A stretch of DNA of 64,000 bases from Lepturacanthus savala. Its lineage: Eukaryota > Chordata > Actinopteri > Scombriformes > Trichiuridae. The translations under genes and the position numbers were made by a program. Shown one piece after another: positions 46,817 through 59,044 of the stretch. The stretch spans positions 7,433,001-7,497,000 of the forward strand of contig CM060465.1 of the NCBI GenBank assembly GCA_030544235.1. The letters run 5' to 3'. How positions within the stretch are numbered: position 1 is the stretch's first letter; each line of letters opens with the position of its first letter. The notes under the pieces are model-generated. The model did no database searches. It had not been told where the DNA came from and saw only the letters and a program-made list of their open reading frames with translations.

Positions 46817-49519
46817 GGAGAAAAAACATCCCCCCTCAGGGTGAAATATGTCAACCAATGCATAATTTGTCCTTCACTGTCTTTTCATAGACATCAAAGC
46901 ATTTCATTAACTCTGATATCCGTGTGTTTTAAATGAAAACTAAAAAGAAAATGTCCATTTAATTTATATCAAAGTAAGAAAACTACACCACTATCTGTTT
47001 ATTCACCCTCAGGTAAAAAAAATAAATAGAAGGTAAAACATCAGCTGTGTAGCCATGATGCCAATCAACGAAGGTAGAGTTCTCTATGGGGCTAATTGTG
47101 TGCCTTTGGGGAATAATTTAGAGTCAAGCACATCAAGGCTTCAATACATAGAACATGACACAAATAACATGAAATCAACGTTGATCATGACCCTTTTGAA
47201 CATTTTGCAGTTTTACTTTCTGGTTCATTACTAGTGCTCATGTCAATGTCACTGACTTCTTGACCATTTAATACCTCCTTATTAAATTTATGAATACAAC
47301 AACCGCCCTTTGTATGCAATCTCATTATCTAATTTGAAAGACTTTCAAGGCAGTTCCAATAAACAAGTCAGCATTTCTTCTTACACCTTGACTGAAGAAG
47401 ATACTTATAAAAGGCAGAGTTATTAAAACCTTGAAAAAGAGAACAGACTTCTTCTTCCTCAGAACGCAGAAAGAAGATAAACCTATAAGCGAATGAGCAG
47501 GCTTTAAAACAATCAGTACACACCAATGATAAGGACAGCAATGCCGTGGACACCATTGCATCACCACTTAAAAGGAGCCATTACACAGGACTAAATGTGA
47601 ATACCTAGTTATTAAGGATTTTAGTACTCTATTAGGCAGGCACCCAAAATGTCTTAATGCATCATCAACATTGCCATCACCAATCACATAATCGTTTACC
47701 TAAATTGAAAAACAGTATTACAACACATCAGTGTGTGACAGTAGTGATGCCTTTATACTGTTTGGTCTGAGTTTAACAGAGATGCCAAAGTCCTGTGTCC
47801 ATTTTCCACTACAGATGTACTGTGGTATAGCAATTTAAAGGATATTTCAGGTCATTTAGTATTCATATTTTCTATCTGCAGAGTCAAACCAACAATGGAC
47901 TTAATAGCATTGTAAGTATTATGTGTGCATTTAAAGCCTGAATAGCTTGATCCTCTGAGCTGTAGACTTTCAACTATTAAAGGTGTGCTATGTTGGCTTG
48001 GTGTGCTACATATCACAACCTTTTGAATTTCTACTACATTTTTAATTCATCAAAGTCAAGAGTTTGTGATATATAGCACAACAAGCTATTGAAGCACTAG
48101 TAAAAAGAACCACATTCCCAGGCTTGCATATTGGCATATGCCTTACAAGGAACTTCTCCCCTGGAGACTGGAAATGTAATTGCTGTTATCAGTTTTGGAG
48201 TCGTTTTTGACCGTAATCTTTGTGGTGAACGTACATGTCACCTTATTGTGATTTTGCAGCTTATTGATTGTAAGCAGGATTACTTCATTGTTGGATCTGC
48301 ACATGGGATTTGTTGATTATAAGGAAAAATATCGCCTGCCATATCATTTAAATCATGAGCATATGTCAATACAGTAAAAAAATGTTTTATCCTTATACAA
48401 CAAGATACATTTTGTAAACTCCATTTCCAATTTGACTGCATGAATCACATTTCAGTCTCTGATTTGCTGCCTTTTGAAACTTCTAACCTACTAACAGGTA
48501 ACTAACCTAACCTAAGAGATATAAAAAAAAGCATGAATCTTTGTCAATTAGGAATGTCTTCATGAGACAGTAATTATTGGAACAAAGATGTGACAATTCA
48601 AATCAACGAGGTTAAAATTGAATTGTGATACTGTTTTAAACAATAGAGGGTCCTAACTTCTTTAACAATGCTTGTTCAACATCATAATCACAGCAGAGCA
48701 GGGTTTCCCTCCCACCACAACCAAGTTGTTCCCAGCATTTTCCAGTTGGAGGTGTAGCAGCATTTTGACTTCCTGAATATATTCCCAAATGGACAAGGAC
48801 ATCATGGACTTGACGGTTTGCTGCAGACATATTGTAGTTCTGTTTATACTACTCTGGTGTCCACATTCACATGTGTACACCTGCTTCTGCTGACCTGAGG
48901 ACAAATTGCAAAAAAAAGGAAATAAAAAAAAAATGAGTTTAAAAAAATATAAGATGAAAACACTGTGCGGTCAATGAACTAAACAAATAGCATAACCAAC
49001 AAGCGAAGTGTAATAATTATATCAGCCTGATAGTACTTTAAAATGTGTATCTGCAGATATTTCTTAAAATACAACAACATGGTAGTTGTGTTAAGAAATA
49101 ACACAAAATTTGTCTTCAATCTCATTTTGTATAAAAATTGTATCATGATCCCAATATCGTGAATCATATCAGGTTGTGAGTTGAGTTTATCATTACACAC
49201 TTAAATTGACAATTAAATTTTCAATGCAAAAAAGTTGAATTTTATTACGTAGAATAACAATCTAAATTCAATTGCATTTCTTCTTCTCAACATAATGAGA
49301 AAACTTTTTTGTGACTGACATCAATTTACAGATTACAAAATGAGTATTATTATAATGACATCAGGATTATTAAACTGTACTTTTTTTTCTTTTTTGTAAA
49401 CAATTGTGTATTTAGAATAGATCTTATATTAAATTCTCAGCTCCAAGACCACACAAATATACTACATATTGCCTTTCATGCTGCAGTGTTTGACACTGAA
49501 TTTTGCTTAAGATAGCTCA
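46817..49519. other. Non-genic, AT-rich DNA
   Basis: Mostly AT-rich. More balanced patches at about 47440-47580, 48120-48310 and 48660-48900. Overlapping open frames of 60-80 codons on the minus strand lack recognisable domains. No repeat family seen. Confidence 0.42.
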
Positions 49520-49830
49520 GAGCTGCATAGGTTTACCAACATGAAATCAATGGGCCCTGGTTAGTGTGATTGTGGTGATGTGTTATTCGCATCCATGGGT
49601 CGGTGGTCTGTTGTCTTGCAAAATCAATGAACAAAGCAGCAATGTCTCACGTTAGCTTTCTGTAATTGATGGATGGCAGGAGGAACCTAACTTTACGGTT
49701 TCTACTGCTAAAATCCCTGATGTGAGTTATTGTAATGGTAATGGTCTTTCTCTTTCTCTTATTTGCCCCCTCCCCTCTGTACACTAAACACAAAGAGAGA
49801 GCGTGACACAAAGAGAATGTGTTGGTGTTT
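49520..49830. other. Candidate conserved non-coding block
   Basis: Mixed, repeat-free block with CATGAAATCAATGGGCCC, GTGATGTGTTATTCGCATCC and TTTCTGTAATTGATGGATGG. The last matches TALE/homeodomain-type TTGATGGATG cores. A purine-rich patch follows. Function is inferred. Confidence 0.33.
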
Positions 49831-50785
49831 GTGTATGTTGGTTAGGGTTAAAAGAAAAGAGAGAGAGGAGGTGGATGGAATCAAGGAGGACAATTACAAC
49901 GTGTAGAAAGAAAGAATACAGAATGTTTTCACATAAGATGTATGTATGTTTAACAAATCATTAAGGGATCTGCTATTATTGATTATTTACCATGGTATAA
50001 AAAATCATATTATCATAATGTCATATTATCATTAATTATCATTAATGAAGCACTATTGTTAGAATTCAAAATGAAGTTTATAAAAAGAATAATTTTAGCT
50101 ATCAACAATTTAGAAGCAAGATTATAAACCATCACAAGACAGAATTCACTTGTTTTAAGTGATGAGGTTTTATATTTATTTTCAATGGCTGCACATGCTC
50201 AAACTTGTGGCATTTTAAAATTCTTTTAAATTTCTTTTATGTGATGAGAGTATAAAAATATATTATTGTCTCAACATCATGATATATAATTTCATCTCAA
50301 TAATAATAAGATATTATGTAAAATATACTATTTTATCTCAATAATGTAATTATTTATTGTCATTTGTTTATTGTAGTTTCTTTTTGAATAATTGTTAATT
50401 AGATTAATCAGCAATTATTTACTTTTGTCGAAATTTATTTTGCATCAGGTCTCTCTCAGAAATGATATTCTATCTCAATAGAAATCACCTGAATAAAATA
50501 AAGGTTAATAGGAATTGACTTCAGACCACCTCACCTTTGATACAAAACTACGTCCAATAGCTTAACATGGGAATGATGTATTTGTTTGACATTGATTGAA
50601 ATACAGATTTTATATCAATGTTAATCAGCATTGAATAAAACGGTATTTAATCAGAGTTGCACAATTTTATTATAATTTGTTCAAAAGCCTAAGATTGTAT
50701 AAATTGTACATCTAGTGACTATTTAGTCTCATCACACTGTATCAGTGATACTCCTTTTTAGCCCCTGCACCATGAGAATTCTCAA
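49831..50785. other. AT-rich non-genic DNA
   Basis: Purine-rich to 49920, then strongly AT-rich with repeated ATTATCATTAAT words near 50005-50045. Nothing else recognised. Confidence 0.45.
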
Positions 50786-51060
50786 CATTTATTATGGTTC
50801 TTTTTTTTATTTCCTTGCAGCCCTTTTGTTTGTATGAGAAAAAGCCACTCAGGGTCAAGCCATTAAAGGACTACCCTTGCAGTGGCTACATTTTCTCACG
50901 ATTGAAAGCTAGAGCAAGAGATTAACAGACAATTGATTTAGGGGAAGAGGGAAACCAGGTATTCAGGAGTGATAACCTGTACAGGTCAAGTATCAACATC
51001 AGCGATGATTACAATTATCTGCAATTACATTTCCATGCTAAGTTCAAACGACTGAGCAAG
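50786..51060 (+). other. Splice-acceptor-like site and mixed block
   Basis: TTCTTTTTTTTATTTCCTTGCAG ends with AG at 50819-50820 (a 20-base pyrimidine-rich approach). The frame that starts at 50821 stays open for 34 codons and is Lys/Arg/Pro-rich before TAA. The following 150 bases are mixed and repeat-free. No homology recognised, so exon status is speculative; it may be a conserved non-coding block. Confidence 0.2.
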
Positions 51061-52188
51061 TTGTGTTTAGACTAAGTAGATTAGAGTAAAACAATTACAA
51101 AGAAACACAAATGCTAAAATATTGTATGCTCTTTGACTTTTTATTGAAATGCACAAGTGATAACATTGTCTGCAACAGTGGTTCTCAACCTCCACTGAAG
51201 CATGCTTTGTGAGATGAAAAATAGGAAAAGAATTACAGCACACCACCTCATTGCCAACAAGAAATATAATAATATATGTCATATTTAGAACTAACTAAAT
51301 GTAAACACTTCCAAATATTGAAATGTAAAATATACAATTTTATAATAATCCTTATGTGTTTTGTGTGTGATTTCAAATGATTTGCATTGTTCACAGATGG
51401 AGGAAGAAAAGAATAGGTCAAGTCTTCATCTGCACAGAGCAGAGATGTTTTAATAATGCAAATTATAAACATTATCTTGCAGGACTCACAAACATATGGT
51501 AATTAAGTTTTATTACATGATATAATATACTGAACCACTCCTAAGAACACACACACATGCATGCAGAGTCATTACCACATTGCATATGAAGAAACACTTG
51601 CTTAATTGGACATAGCTTTTAAAGGCATTTAATTTCATTCATCAGATGAAACAATCTAGAAATTTTTATCTATGAAAGATTCACAAGCTTTATATGCTTT
51701 AAAGCAGCCATTTCAAATATTGTAAGTTTTATTTTCTTGTGATATGTGGGGCTTATTAAAAACACACAATGACAAAAAAAATTGTTCCAACAACAAACTA
51801 CACGTTTTCCTCCCAAAAGTTTTAGCTCCTAAATTGTTCACATCCACCACACAAAATTATTGAATTTTAAAACACAAAACCCAACATTTGGAATTTCACC
51901 AACTTGTTGTTTGTTGTTACAGTACAATGGCAGAATGTGAAAGTCAAATCCATAACGGTACTGTCCTATAAAGCTGTAAATCCCTTGATTTTCACTACCA
52001 CACACAAAATTCTAACAAAATGCTGAAACACACTGTACACAAACTACATCCCATTCACACACATTCAATACATTCATAGATTAATTTGTTGAATTGAAAA
52101 TAAATTACACTTAGATAAACCAACCTCTTTATATGCCATAGAATTCTGCAGATGATTACAATCATGTGCACAGGACCTTGCATTTGTT
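51061..52188. other. AT-rich non-genic DNA
   Basis: AT-rich; a lone hAT-terminus-like CAGTGGTTCTCAACC at 51176-51190 has no partner end that I can find. Nothing else recognised. Confidence 0.42.
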
Positions 52189-52690
52189 TTGAGGAGTGTG
52201 TCTGCTCACTTTAATAAGGCAAGCAGGCGACACAACAGTTTCCTGTGTTTTAGAGCTGGTGGTACCAGACCTTCTCCATCTACTCAGCTGCTATTATTCT
52301 GTCAAGAGCTGCCGTGTTTTCCCAAGGAAAGGAAGTTATTTCATTTCCACCTTTTGTCTGTGTTTGAATGTGAGCGGCGCTCTTTCAGCAATATTCACTT
52401 GATTCAACTCCCCTCTCCATCCTAACCAAAATATACAGCGCTTTTTTGGCCTATAACTCTTGTTGCTCCCAGAAAAATAGGAATTTCCTCAATTGGTGTA
52501 ATTCCCCACACCAGCCTTCAGCAGTTTTTTCTCCTGGCTTCAGCGGATTCCTGTCTTTCCAGCAGCTGGACAGACTGATGTCTGTCAATTTATTGCACGA
52601 TGAGAGGATATAGACAACAAAGCAGACGCCAACAAATATCTGTCATGTTGAACAAAAGGTTATAAAACCTTGTGACTCTCCACATTGCGT
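52189..52690. other. Candidate conserved non-coding cluster
   Basis: About 500 bases of mixed, repeat-free sequence. Words include GAGCGGCGCTCTTTCAGC, CAGCAGCTGGACAGACTG and TGTCAATTTATTGCACG (TTTATTGC is a posterior-Hox-type core). Two overlapping plus-strand open frames of 68 and 78 codons are in different frames and unrecognised, so I prefer a non-coding reading. Confidence 0.34.
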
Positions 52691-52754
52691 AATGTATTTC
52701 TAAGAAGTATTTGTTCATACCTCAATCACTAAGGCAACAAGCTCTCTAAATTTA

Positions 52755-53060
52755 TAAAAAAAAAATGTATTTAGTTATTTAATTATTTAGTTATTTAATG
52801 AGTTTATTAAATTAGGACAGTGCATATTAATCAACATAAATAGAATAGAAATAGAGGATAAATTGATTGTATGGGAACATAACTGTTTGTTTTCAATCTG
52901 TCTAAATACAATTTAGGCCTATACCCAAATCTATGGTTAAGGCCTGGTTATGTTTATACATAAAGAAGACTTGGTTACATAGAGAGAAAGCTCTAGGTTT
53001 AGGTTTCAATTTGAACTACAATTAAACCATTTAATCCCATCTGCAACTACAGTTGCCAAA
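52755..53060. repeat. Possible LINE-type dispersed repeat fragment
   Basis: A TTAGTTATTTAATTATTTAG stretch runs into AATTAGGACAGTGCATATTA and AATCAACATAAATAGAA. The GGACAGTGCATATTAAT word is one I associate with a dispersed teleost repeat. No second copy in the window; boundaries approximate. Confidence 0.35.
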
Positions 53061-53259
53061 GTCTCAGTATTATTGGTTACTCAATCCATATAATAATATG
53101 TATGAAAACTTTGAAAAAAAATTGGTCTTAAATGTGTTAAGGTTAGAAAGAAACAACTCAGTCCCTGGAGGTTAATGTTGTGAATTTACATTGTTTGTAG
53201 ATATGTGGAATGATAAAGTTTCATATTTTATCACATCAATCTTTTTTTTTGGTATTTTA
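53061..53259. other. AT-rich spacer
   Basis: Nothing recognised. Confidence 0.35.
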
Positions 53260-53750
53260 TGCGTGTATATTTTTTACAAATGCTGTTTCCTGATATGATA
53301 CCACTGTGGTTAAGATGTGGTTAGATTTGGGCACAGAATCAATGCATGAAAGCATAAAATGTCAAATGTCCAGTAAAATATCCAATTGATCACCAGTAAA
53401 ATGATCAATGTGACAGTACAAAATGCCTGGTTACCAGTGGTGTCTAACAAGCACCTCCTGCAACGTTTCCAAATCAGTCAATGAAACACAGCATTGAACC
53501 ATACACCCAAACCCCTTTCTCTTACTAATAAAAGTGAAGCATCATGTGAAATATGTCACCATGTCTGAGATGTTGACATTCAACGTAATTGTGGTTTGCA
53601 GAAACTGCAAACTGTTAACGTTTCCCTCTGTGGGCTGGGAAAAACGTGGTATGGTTCGAAACAATCATTGTCATGGCTACAAAAATAATCCTTGGGTTAA
53701 TTTTAGGGGACAATTATAGTTAGGTTTTTTTAAAAAGTCCCAAGTCATGG
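53260..53750. repeat. Possible degenerate dispersed repeat
   Basis: Words such as GGTTAAGATGTGGTTAGATT, GGGAAAAACGTGGTATGGTT and CTTGGGTTAATTTTAGG resemble TTAGG/AACGTGG-rich dispersed repeats of teleosts. The resemblance is from memory and no second copy is available here. Confidence 0.3.
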
Positions 53751-55259
53751 TTGAATGTATCAATACTTTATGCTGTAGCCGATGCAATAATGTGATGTGC
53801 AGTTCCACAGAAATGTAACTACACCTCACGGTGACCTAAGCAGCAATGACTATGATTGGTCCATTGGTTTATGCCTCTCACTTTCTTTCTGTCTCGACCT
53901 CTTCAGTGGTTTACACACAGAAAGGACATTTTCAACATTATTCGCACCAAATAAAATACAATCCACAATTACTTTCATTTGCCATTGTTTTTAGTACAAG
54001 AAGAAGCCAGCATACAGCGGCATAGAAGCCTCACTGCTAAATTGCGTTTTGGCGCTGAGTGACACTTACACACCAGCACACAAGTAATGATAAATCATTA
54101 ATCTTAAAAACAAATACTCACAAAGGCATAGGACAGATGCTCTGCGTAGATTCAATGCAGAACCATAAATCAGCCATCAGATACAGGAAAAGAGCAGCAG
54201 TCTACTGTTTCACAAAGTTCACTGTTGGGTTCATACCTTATTACTACAGTCGCTAGATGACAGCTGTCCCTCAAACGTAACTGTGCATAGAGTTGCGGAT
54301 TGACCTAATATTGTGTCATTTTTCTTGGGAGGACAACTGCAAATAAAACATGAAAATAAAAAGGAAACTCCCTTTGTACAGTTTGCAAATGCCCTAATAT
54401 GTTTGAATAAAGCATTGATAAAAACACTAAGAAAACCCTACATTGTTGCGGTAAACCACATTTTCTGTCAGCCTCAAGCCCACAGCACCATTAGGTGATT
54501 AATTACATTGGATTACTGCCCTCTGACAAAAAACAAAATGTGTCCCTGACCCTGCTTTGTTGAAAATATTAGTTTAAATGAGAAAGAAAGAAAGGCCTCA
54601 GTCCTTTAAATTTCATAGCACTGAGGCCATGTCAAGCTCAAAGTGGAAATGCACCTTTTTCTATTTTGGTAACCATATGTTCAAATGCAACCTTGTGCAA
54701 TGGGATACAATCTGGAGAAAAGGCTAGAGCAGCCTAAATGCATTATTATTAGTCAATTTCTGTGATGATCTGTTAACATATTTCTAGTGGGCAATGAGGA
54801 ATGTTTAGTATGGCTTCATATGAGTGATTGTCTTTGTTAACAAGGGTGCCTGTAATTCTATAATTGCACAACACTACAAGAATGCTTCATTTGCCTATTT
54901 TATTTGAATTTGGGTTTCAGTACACACAGATATAATAACTGTGTTTCAATGACAACTTAAACAACTTGTATTGCAATAAGATGTTTGCAACACACTACAG
55001 CTAAGATGACAACGATTACCTTTGAGGCTGTTTGGAAAGTATGTTGATTAATTTTAAACTGATACTGGAAAATGGGCCAGGTACCAACTGTACTACTGAG
55101 CTTTTTGAAGTGTGACAATACAAACTGTGAGGAGCATGTGTGTGCCTCCAACGCCAAGCAGCAAACAAAGAGAAGGAGGCCAACACTGAGGTGGATTTAC
55201 CTTACAGTTCATCAAATGCTTACTCCCAGATTGCTCCCAACGACTGTTCCTTTGGTGTG
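53751..55259. other. Non-genic, AT-rich to mixed DNA
   Basis: No recognised feature. Balanced patches at about 53990-54060 and 54590-54650. The open frames of 60-65 codons have no domain. Confidence 0.42.
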
Positions 55260-55425
55260 CAAGTGTGTGAATATGATTAAATCCCTTGATGAGCAGTCGG
55301 CACCTTGTACTGCAGCTACCACCATCCCACCATCAGTGGGTGAATGAACAATTACAGTGTAAAGAGCTTTGAGCGACTGAATAGAAAGCTGCTATGCTAA
55401 TACAATCTGTTTACCATTTAGATAC
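55260..55425 (+). mobile_element. LINE-like 3' tail (L2/CR1 type)
   Basis: GATGAGCAGTCGGCACCTTG, then CATCAGTGGGTGAATGAACA and GTGTAAAGAGCTTTGAGCGA, then AGAAAGCTGCTATGC. This order recalls the 3' end common in fish elements that finish with a GTAAAGCGCTTTGAGTG and AAAAGCGCTATATAAATG stem. Both stem halves are mutated here. The 91-codon frame across it is therefore repeat-derived. Confidence 0.55.
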
Positions 55426-55771
55426 TGGTTCCCAGACAACTCTCTCTATTGCAAAGTCCGTGGAGAAAACCACTTGTAACCTCCAGTCACCAAGCTTAAA
55501 TTTCTGCTCTGTGGGTTGAAGAAGCTAAAGATTACAAAACTGAAAACATCAGGTTGAATAAAATCACTTCTAATCTTCAGTCAATTTTGGATAAATTCAT
55601 TAACTATGATCTTATCCTTTGTAACTGCAATCCCAAAGCATTTCTGATAGCATGTCTGATAGCCTTACCTTATTTTCCATGGCAACGGTGACTGGGGCTC
55701 ATAGGTATGTAGTATAGCTATTTGCCAAAATGACAGACAAAATATGCACACTATTAAAATGTATGTAGTAT
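55426..55771. other. Non-genic DNA
   Basis: Nothing recognised in this AT-rich to mixed stretch. Confidence 0.4.
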
Positions 55772-56124
55772 TGTGGCAGTCTCGCTGCCCCCGTGGGTTC
55801 CCCGGCACCGAACATACCCACAACAAGTCCAGTCTTTTTGAGTTTAACGGTTTTTCCGTGCTTTATTTGACACACCCACACACACACACACCGCACGTAG
55901 ACGCACTGCAGCCGATCACCGGCCCGGTACGCTGCCGTCTGCTGGGTCTCTAGTGTGTCCGTCCCTTTCTTCCCTCCGGGTCCAGCCTGCTACTGTTTTA
56001 AAAGAGATGGTGAGAGTAATTAGCGCACCTGTACTCGACTGCTCAATCACTCTCACCTGGCGCCACTCCCCTGAGCCCTACCCACACCTCTCTCCCGCAG
56101 CTGATGCACCACGCCCCCTCCACA
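55772..56124 (-). mobile_element. Solo LTR of a retrotransposon
   Basis: A 353-bp GC-rich island in AT-rich surroundings. It starts TGTGG and ends CCACA, the canonical TG...CA with a short inverted repeat. Flanks AGTAT and AGTAG match at four of five bases, as an aged 5-bp target duplication would. On the minus strand a TATA-like TTTTAAAA (55996-56003) lies about 130 bases before an AATAAA signal (55862-55867), as expected of U3-R-U5 order. No internal region or second LTR is present, so it is a solo LTR. Family (Ty3/Gypsy, BEL or retrovirus-like) cannot be fixed from the LTR alone. It contains a (CA)n stretch at 55869-55892. Confidence 0.65.
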
Positions 56125-56172
56125 AGTAGCATTATATTATCAATGAGAGTAATGTGTGTCTATGTTAAATGT

Positions 56173-56526
56173 CAGTCAGTCATTTTCTATACCTGCTTAT
56201 TCCTCATTAGGGTCACAGGGGTCTGCTGGAGCCAATCCCAGCGCGTTACGGCGAGAGGCAGGGATACACCTCAGATGGTCACCAGCCAATCGTGGGGCAC
56301 ACACACCATTCACTCACACATTCACACCTACGGGCAATTTAGAGTTGCCAATTAACCTGAGCATGTTTTTGGACTGTGGGAGGAAGCCGGAGTACCCGGT
56401 GAAAACCCACGCAGACACGGGGAGAACATGCAAACTCCACACAGAAAGGTCCCAGACCCCGGACCAAGGAGGTCTTGAACCTGCGACCTTCTTGCTGTGA
56501 GGCAACAGCGCTAACCGTGTCGCCCC
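56173..56526 (-). mobile_element. V-SINE copy with perfect target duplication
   Basis: Bounded by TATGTTAAATGT at 56161-56172 and 56527-56538. In reverse complement it reads head (CGACACGG, then TTAGCGCTGTTGCC and GGTTCAAGACC), core (GGAGTTTGCATGTTCTCC at 56421-56438) and tail ending in GACTGACTGAC. About 11 bases are missing inside the A-box region compared with the copy at 39661, so its own promoter is probably weakened. The tail half is complete. Confidence 0.95.
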
Positions 56527-56530
56527 TATG

Positions 56531-56850
56531 TTAAATGTATATTGTGTAATTTAGTGTAATTTGGCATCTAGTGGCAAGGTTGCAGACAGCGACTAACTAT
56601 ATCCCGTAACCTATAGGAGGTGGTTACTAAAAACGTGAAAGGCTGTCTGTAGAGCCATTGTATGGTTTGCCTGTTCTGGGCTACTGTAAAAACATGGTGG
56701 TCCAACATTGCAGGCTTCATAGAGGGAGACCCTCTCCATATGTAGATAAAAATGGCTCAATCTGTGGTTATAAAAAGTTTTATTTTGATGGAATTATATA
56801 CTAGTTAAAATACTAAATTTGATTTTCCATTTCTGCCAAGCCTATCAAAC
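56531..56850. mobile_element. Family A TTAA-ended element, copy 3, hit by a SINE in its left end
   Basis: Begins TTAAATGTATATTGTGTAAT, then GGCATCTAGTGGCAAGGTTG, GTAAAAACATGGTGGTCCAA and CCATTTCTGCCA, parallel to 1433-1740. The SINE inserted within its left terminal sequence, so that TTAAATGT appears on both sides of the SINE. The right terminal repeat is eroded. Confidence 0.72.
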
Positions 56851-57479
56851 ATGGATAATGATATTGAGAGAAAAAAATAAATAAAGTGGAATACAAAATA
56901 GGGAGAAACACTTCTAGAACCATTGGTTGCAATGAGTTATTACAGCTTTTGAATACTAGATTCAGGGTGAAAATTGGTGATGTGGCTCTTGTACAACCGC
57001 TGTCTGTCATCAATAACATCAACATTGTTCTGTGCCACTGAATTGCAATCAAACACTATAGCCTCATTTTAACTCAAGATAATATTATTTCACTGGTGCA
57101 AAGCTGTATCTTGCACCATGCACCTGCATGATATAGAACTAGTCTTCCATGGCTCCTAAGAGTCATAATTTAAAAGTCATGGGTGTCCTTCACATCCCAC
57201 CACTCCTATTATTGTTGCTGCCTGACCTAGATGGAATATCCAAAAGAGACACTTTGCTTTGCAGAACTGCTGTTAATCCTTTAAGAGAGCTATGAGCTTA
57301 CCCATCTGCTCCCACAAAACCTGTAATAAAAATGCAAGTCTAGTTAATGGTATTGTCCTTAATATTGCTATCATCTGTAATGTAATCTTAGCTAAGCAAC
57401 TGATATCTTAACTGGGTACACTGCTGCTTTGGGTTCGAATTATGTTATTGTTATTAATTCCCATGCAACACAGTTTTCT
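56851..57479. other. AT-rich non-genic DNA
   Basis: Nothing recognised; open frames are short. Confidence 0.42.
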
Positions 57480-57880
57480 CTTTTTCTAGTGGGAAAGCAT
57501 TTATCCAGTAATCTCTCACCCTTGGCTTTTGTCCACTGATGTGCACAATATATGACCTGTCCTCTTGCAAGGGGGAGTAGACACATTAGGAGCAATGAAG
57601 CTAATGATATCAGAGCACTCTATAGAGCACATCAGTGCACAGGGATGACAAACCTGTCAGAAGGCATAATCTAGGAGGAGGTCGTAACATCCTCAGAAAA
57701 CCGTAGTGATTTGCTCTTCTTTCTCTGCCATACCGTAATAATGGAGCACCAATAAATTCCTTACCTGCCACGAGGCAGTGAGTTCACATGTAATAGCCAA
57801 TGGCATTAAGAAATGAAACATATCAAAGACAATGGTTGTCTTGCTAGGCTCCCAAGACCTTGTTACAGTCTTTATTTTCA
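57480..57880. other. Candidate conserved non-coding block
   Basis: Mixed, repeat-free sequence with GGAGCAATGAAGCTAATGAT, TATAGAGCACATCAGTGCAC and TTACCTGCCACGAGGCAG. Function inferred from texture only. Confidence 0.3.
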
Positions 57881-59044
57881 AGATGTCTAGAGACCCTTTG
57901 TCATAGGCTTGTTTTAGAGGGATTCTACTTTATTATTCTCCTTTGCAATAGTTTGCATGTCGACAGATGTGGATGTGAAACAAAAAAATATTTCTCTGAG
58001 ACTCCTCTTGACACTAAAGCACATTGTACATCATCATACATTCCTGGAAATGACCAAGTCCAGCCTCTTTGTTGTTATAGGTATCACATTATAGGTTAGT
58101 AAGCATTGGTTCTGCAACTGCAATGTAGTGAGCTATATTTTGAAGACACCAAAATGGTTGTAGCAGCTTTTAAGCGTAGCTGTAATTGGTAGTTTCCACT
58201 AGCTCATATAGCTCAAGTGTTGATTGCATGCCGAACGTGCCCCCGTTGTACACAATAGCAAATGTGGTTGGCTCATTCTTGCGCCAGTGGGTGTGTTGCA
58301 GGTGGATGTGTAACAATAAAAGTGCAGCAGTAATTTGAGGACAGATGAGGACATGTACATGCGTGCATTGCTGTTATATTGATACTCTGATGCTGCTGTG
58401 TCTATCTATGAAGAGAAATTTGTGTAAAGTCAGGCTGATCTAAGTGAAAATCTACAGAAATAGCATGGGAATATCCACTTTTAATTTCATAACATATTTT
58501 TAACAAAAATACTCAGCTGCATCAGTTTGGTGTTAGATTAGCCTTTATATATGATTTTCAAAGTGTGGATAACATGAAAGAAAGAGGAATGGTGCATATA
58601 ATCAGTGAAATTTCCATTTTGGGTCATAGCACAAGATTAACGGTTGGCACTGGAACTGAAGTTAAATCTTTCATAATGAATCAGACAAATCAGTTGAAAA
58701 TTGTTAATTCAGAGACATTTCGCATCTGCATAATCTATCTTCTATAATCTAACAGAGACCAGAGCATCAAGACGAGAGAGTATCAAGACAGAGACCAAGA
58801 CCTAGACCAAAAAAAAAAAACATTACTTACACCATATTTTCCTATTTCGCATGAGTTGTAGTTGCTTAGAATAAATATTAGAATATATTATGTTGACTAT
58901 AGACTCAACAATGCAGAGACAGTGCATGTCTTGTGTGTGAACTCACTACAAATGTTTTCATCAACTGACTGAAATCAAATATGTGTGGTAATTGCATGAG
59001 GGATCGAGGGATTGAGGGATGGGTCGAGGTAGTATGTACACAAA
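57881..59044. other. Non-genic, AT-rich DNA
   Basis: A low-complexity GAGACCAAGACC-like patch at about 58750-58808 runs into a poly-A at 58810-58820. Otherwise nothing recognised. Confidence 0.42.

Noticed and set aside
47979..48000. TTAAAGGTGTGCTATGT, like the family A left end
   Set aside because: The following bases do not contain the GCATCTAGTGG interior, so it is only a chance or terminal fragment.
51176..51190. CAGTGGTTCTCAACC, like the end of some hAT elements
   Set aside because: No matching inverted end or 8-bp duplication found nearby.
56104..56505. Overlapping open frames of 63-114 codons on both strands at 56.1-56.5 kb, similar to those at 39.7 and 63.4 kb
   Set aside because: They are SINE sequence. 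The same peptides recur because the repeat recurs; SINEs do not encode proteins.
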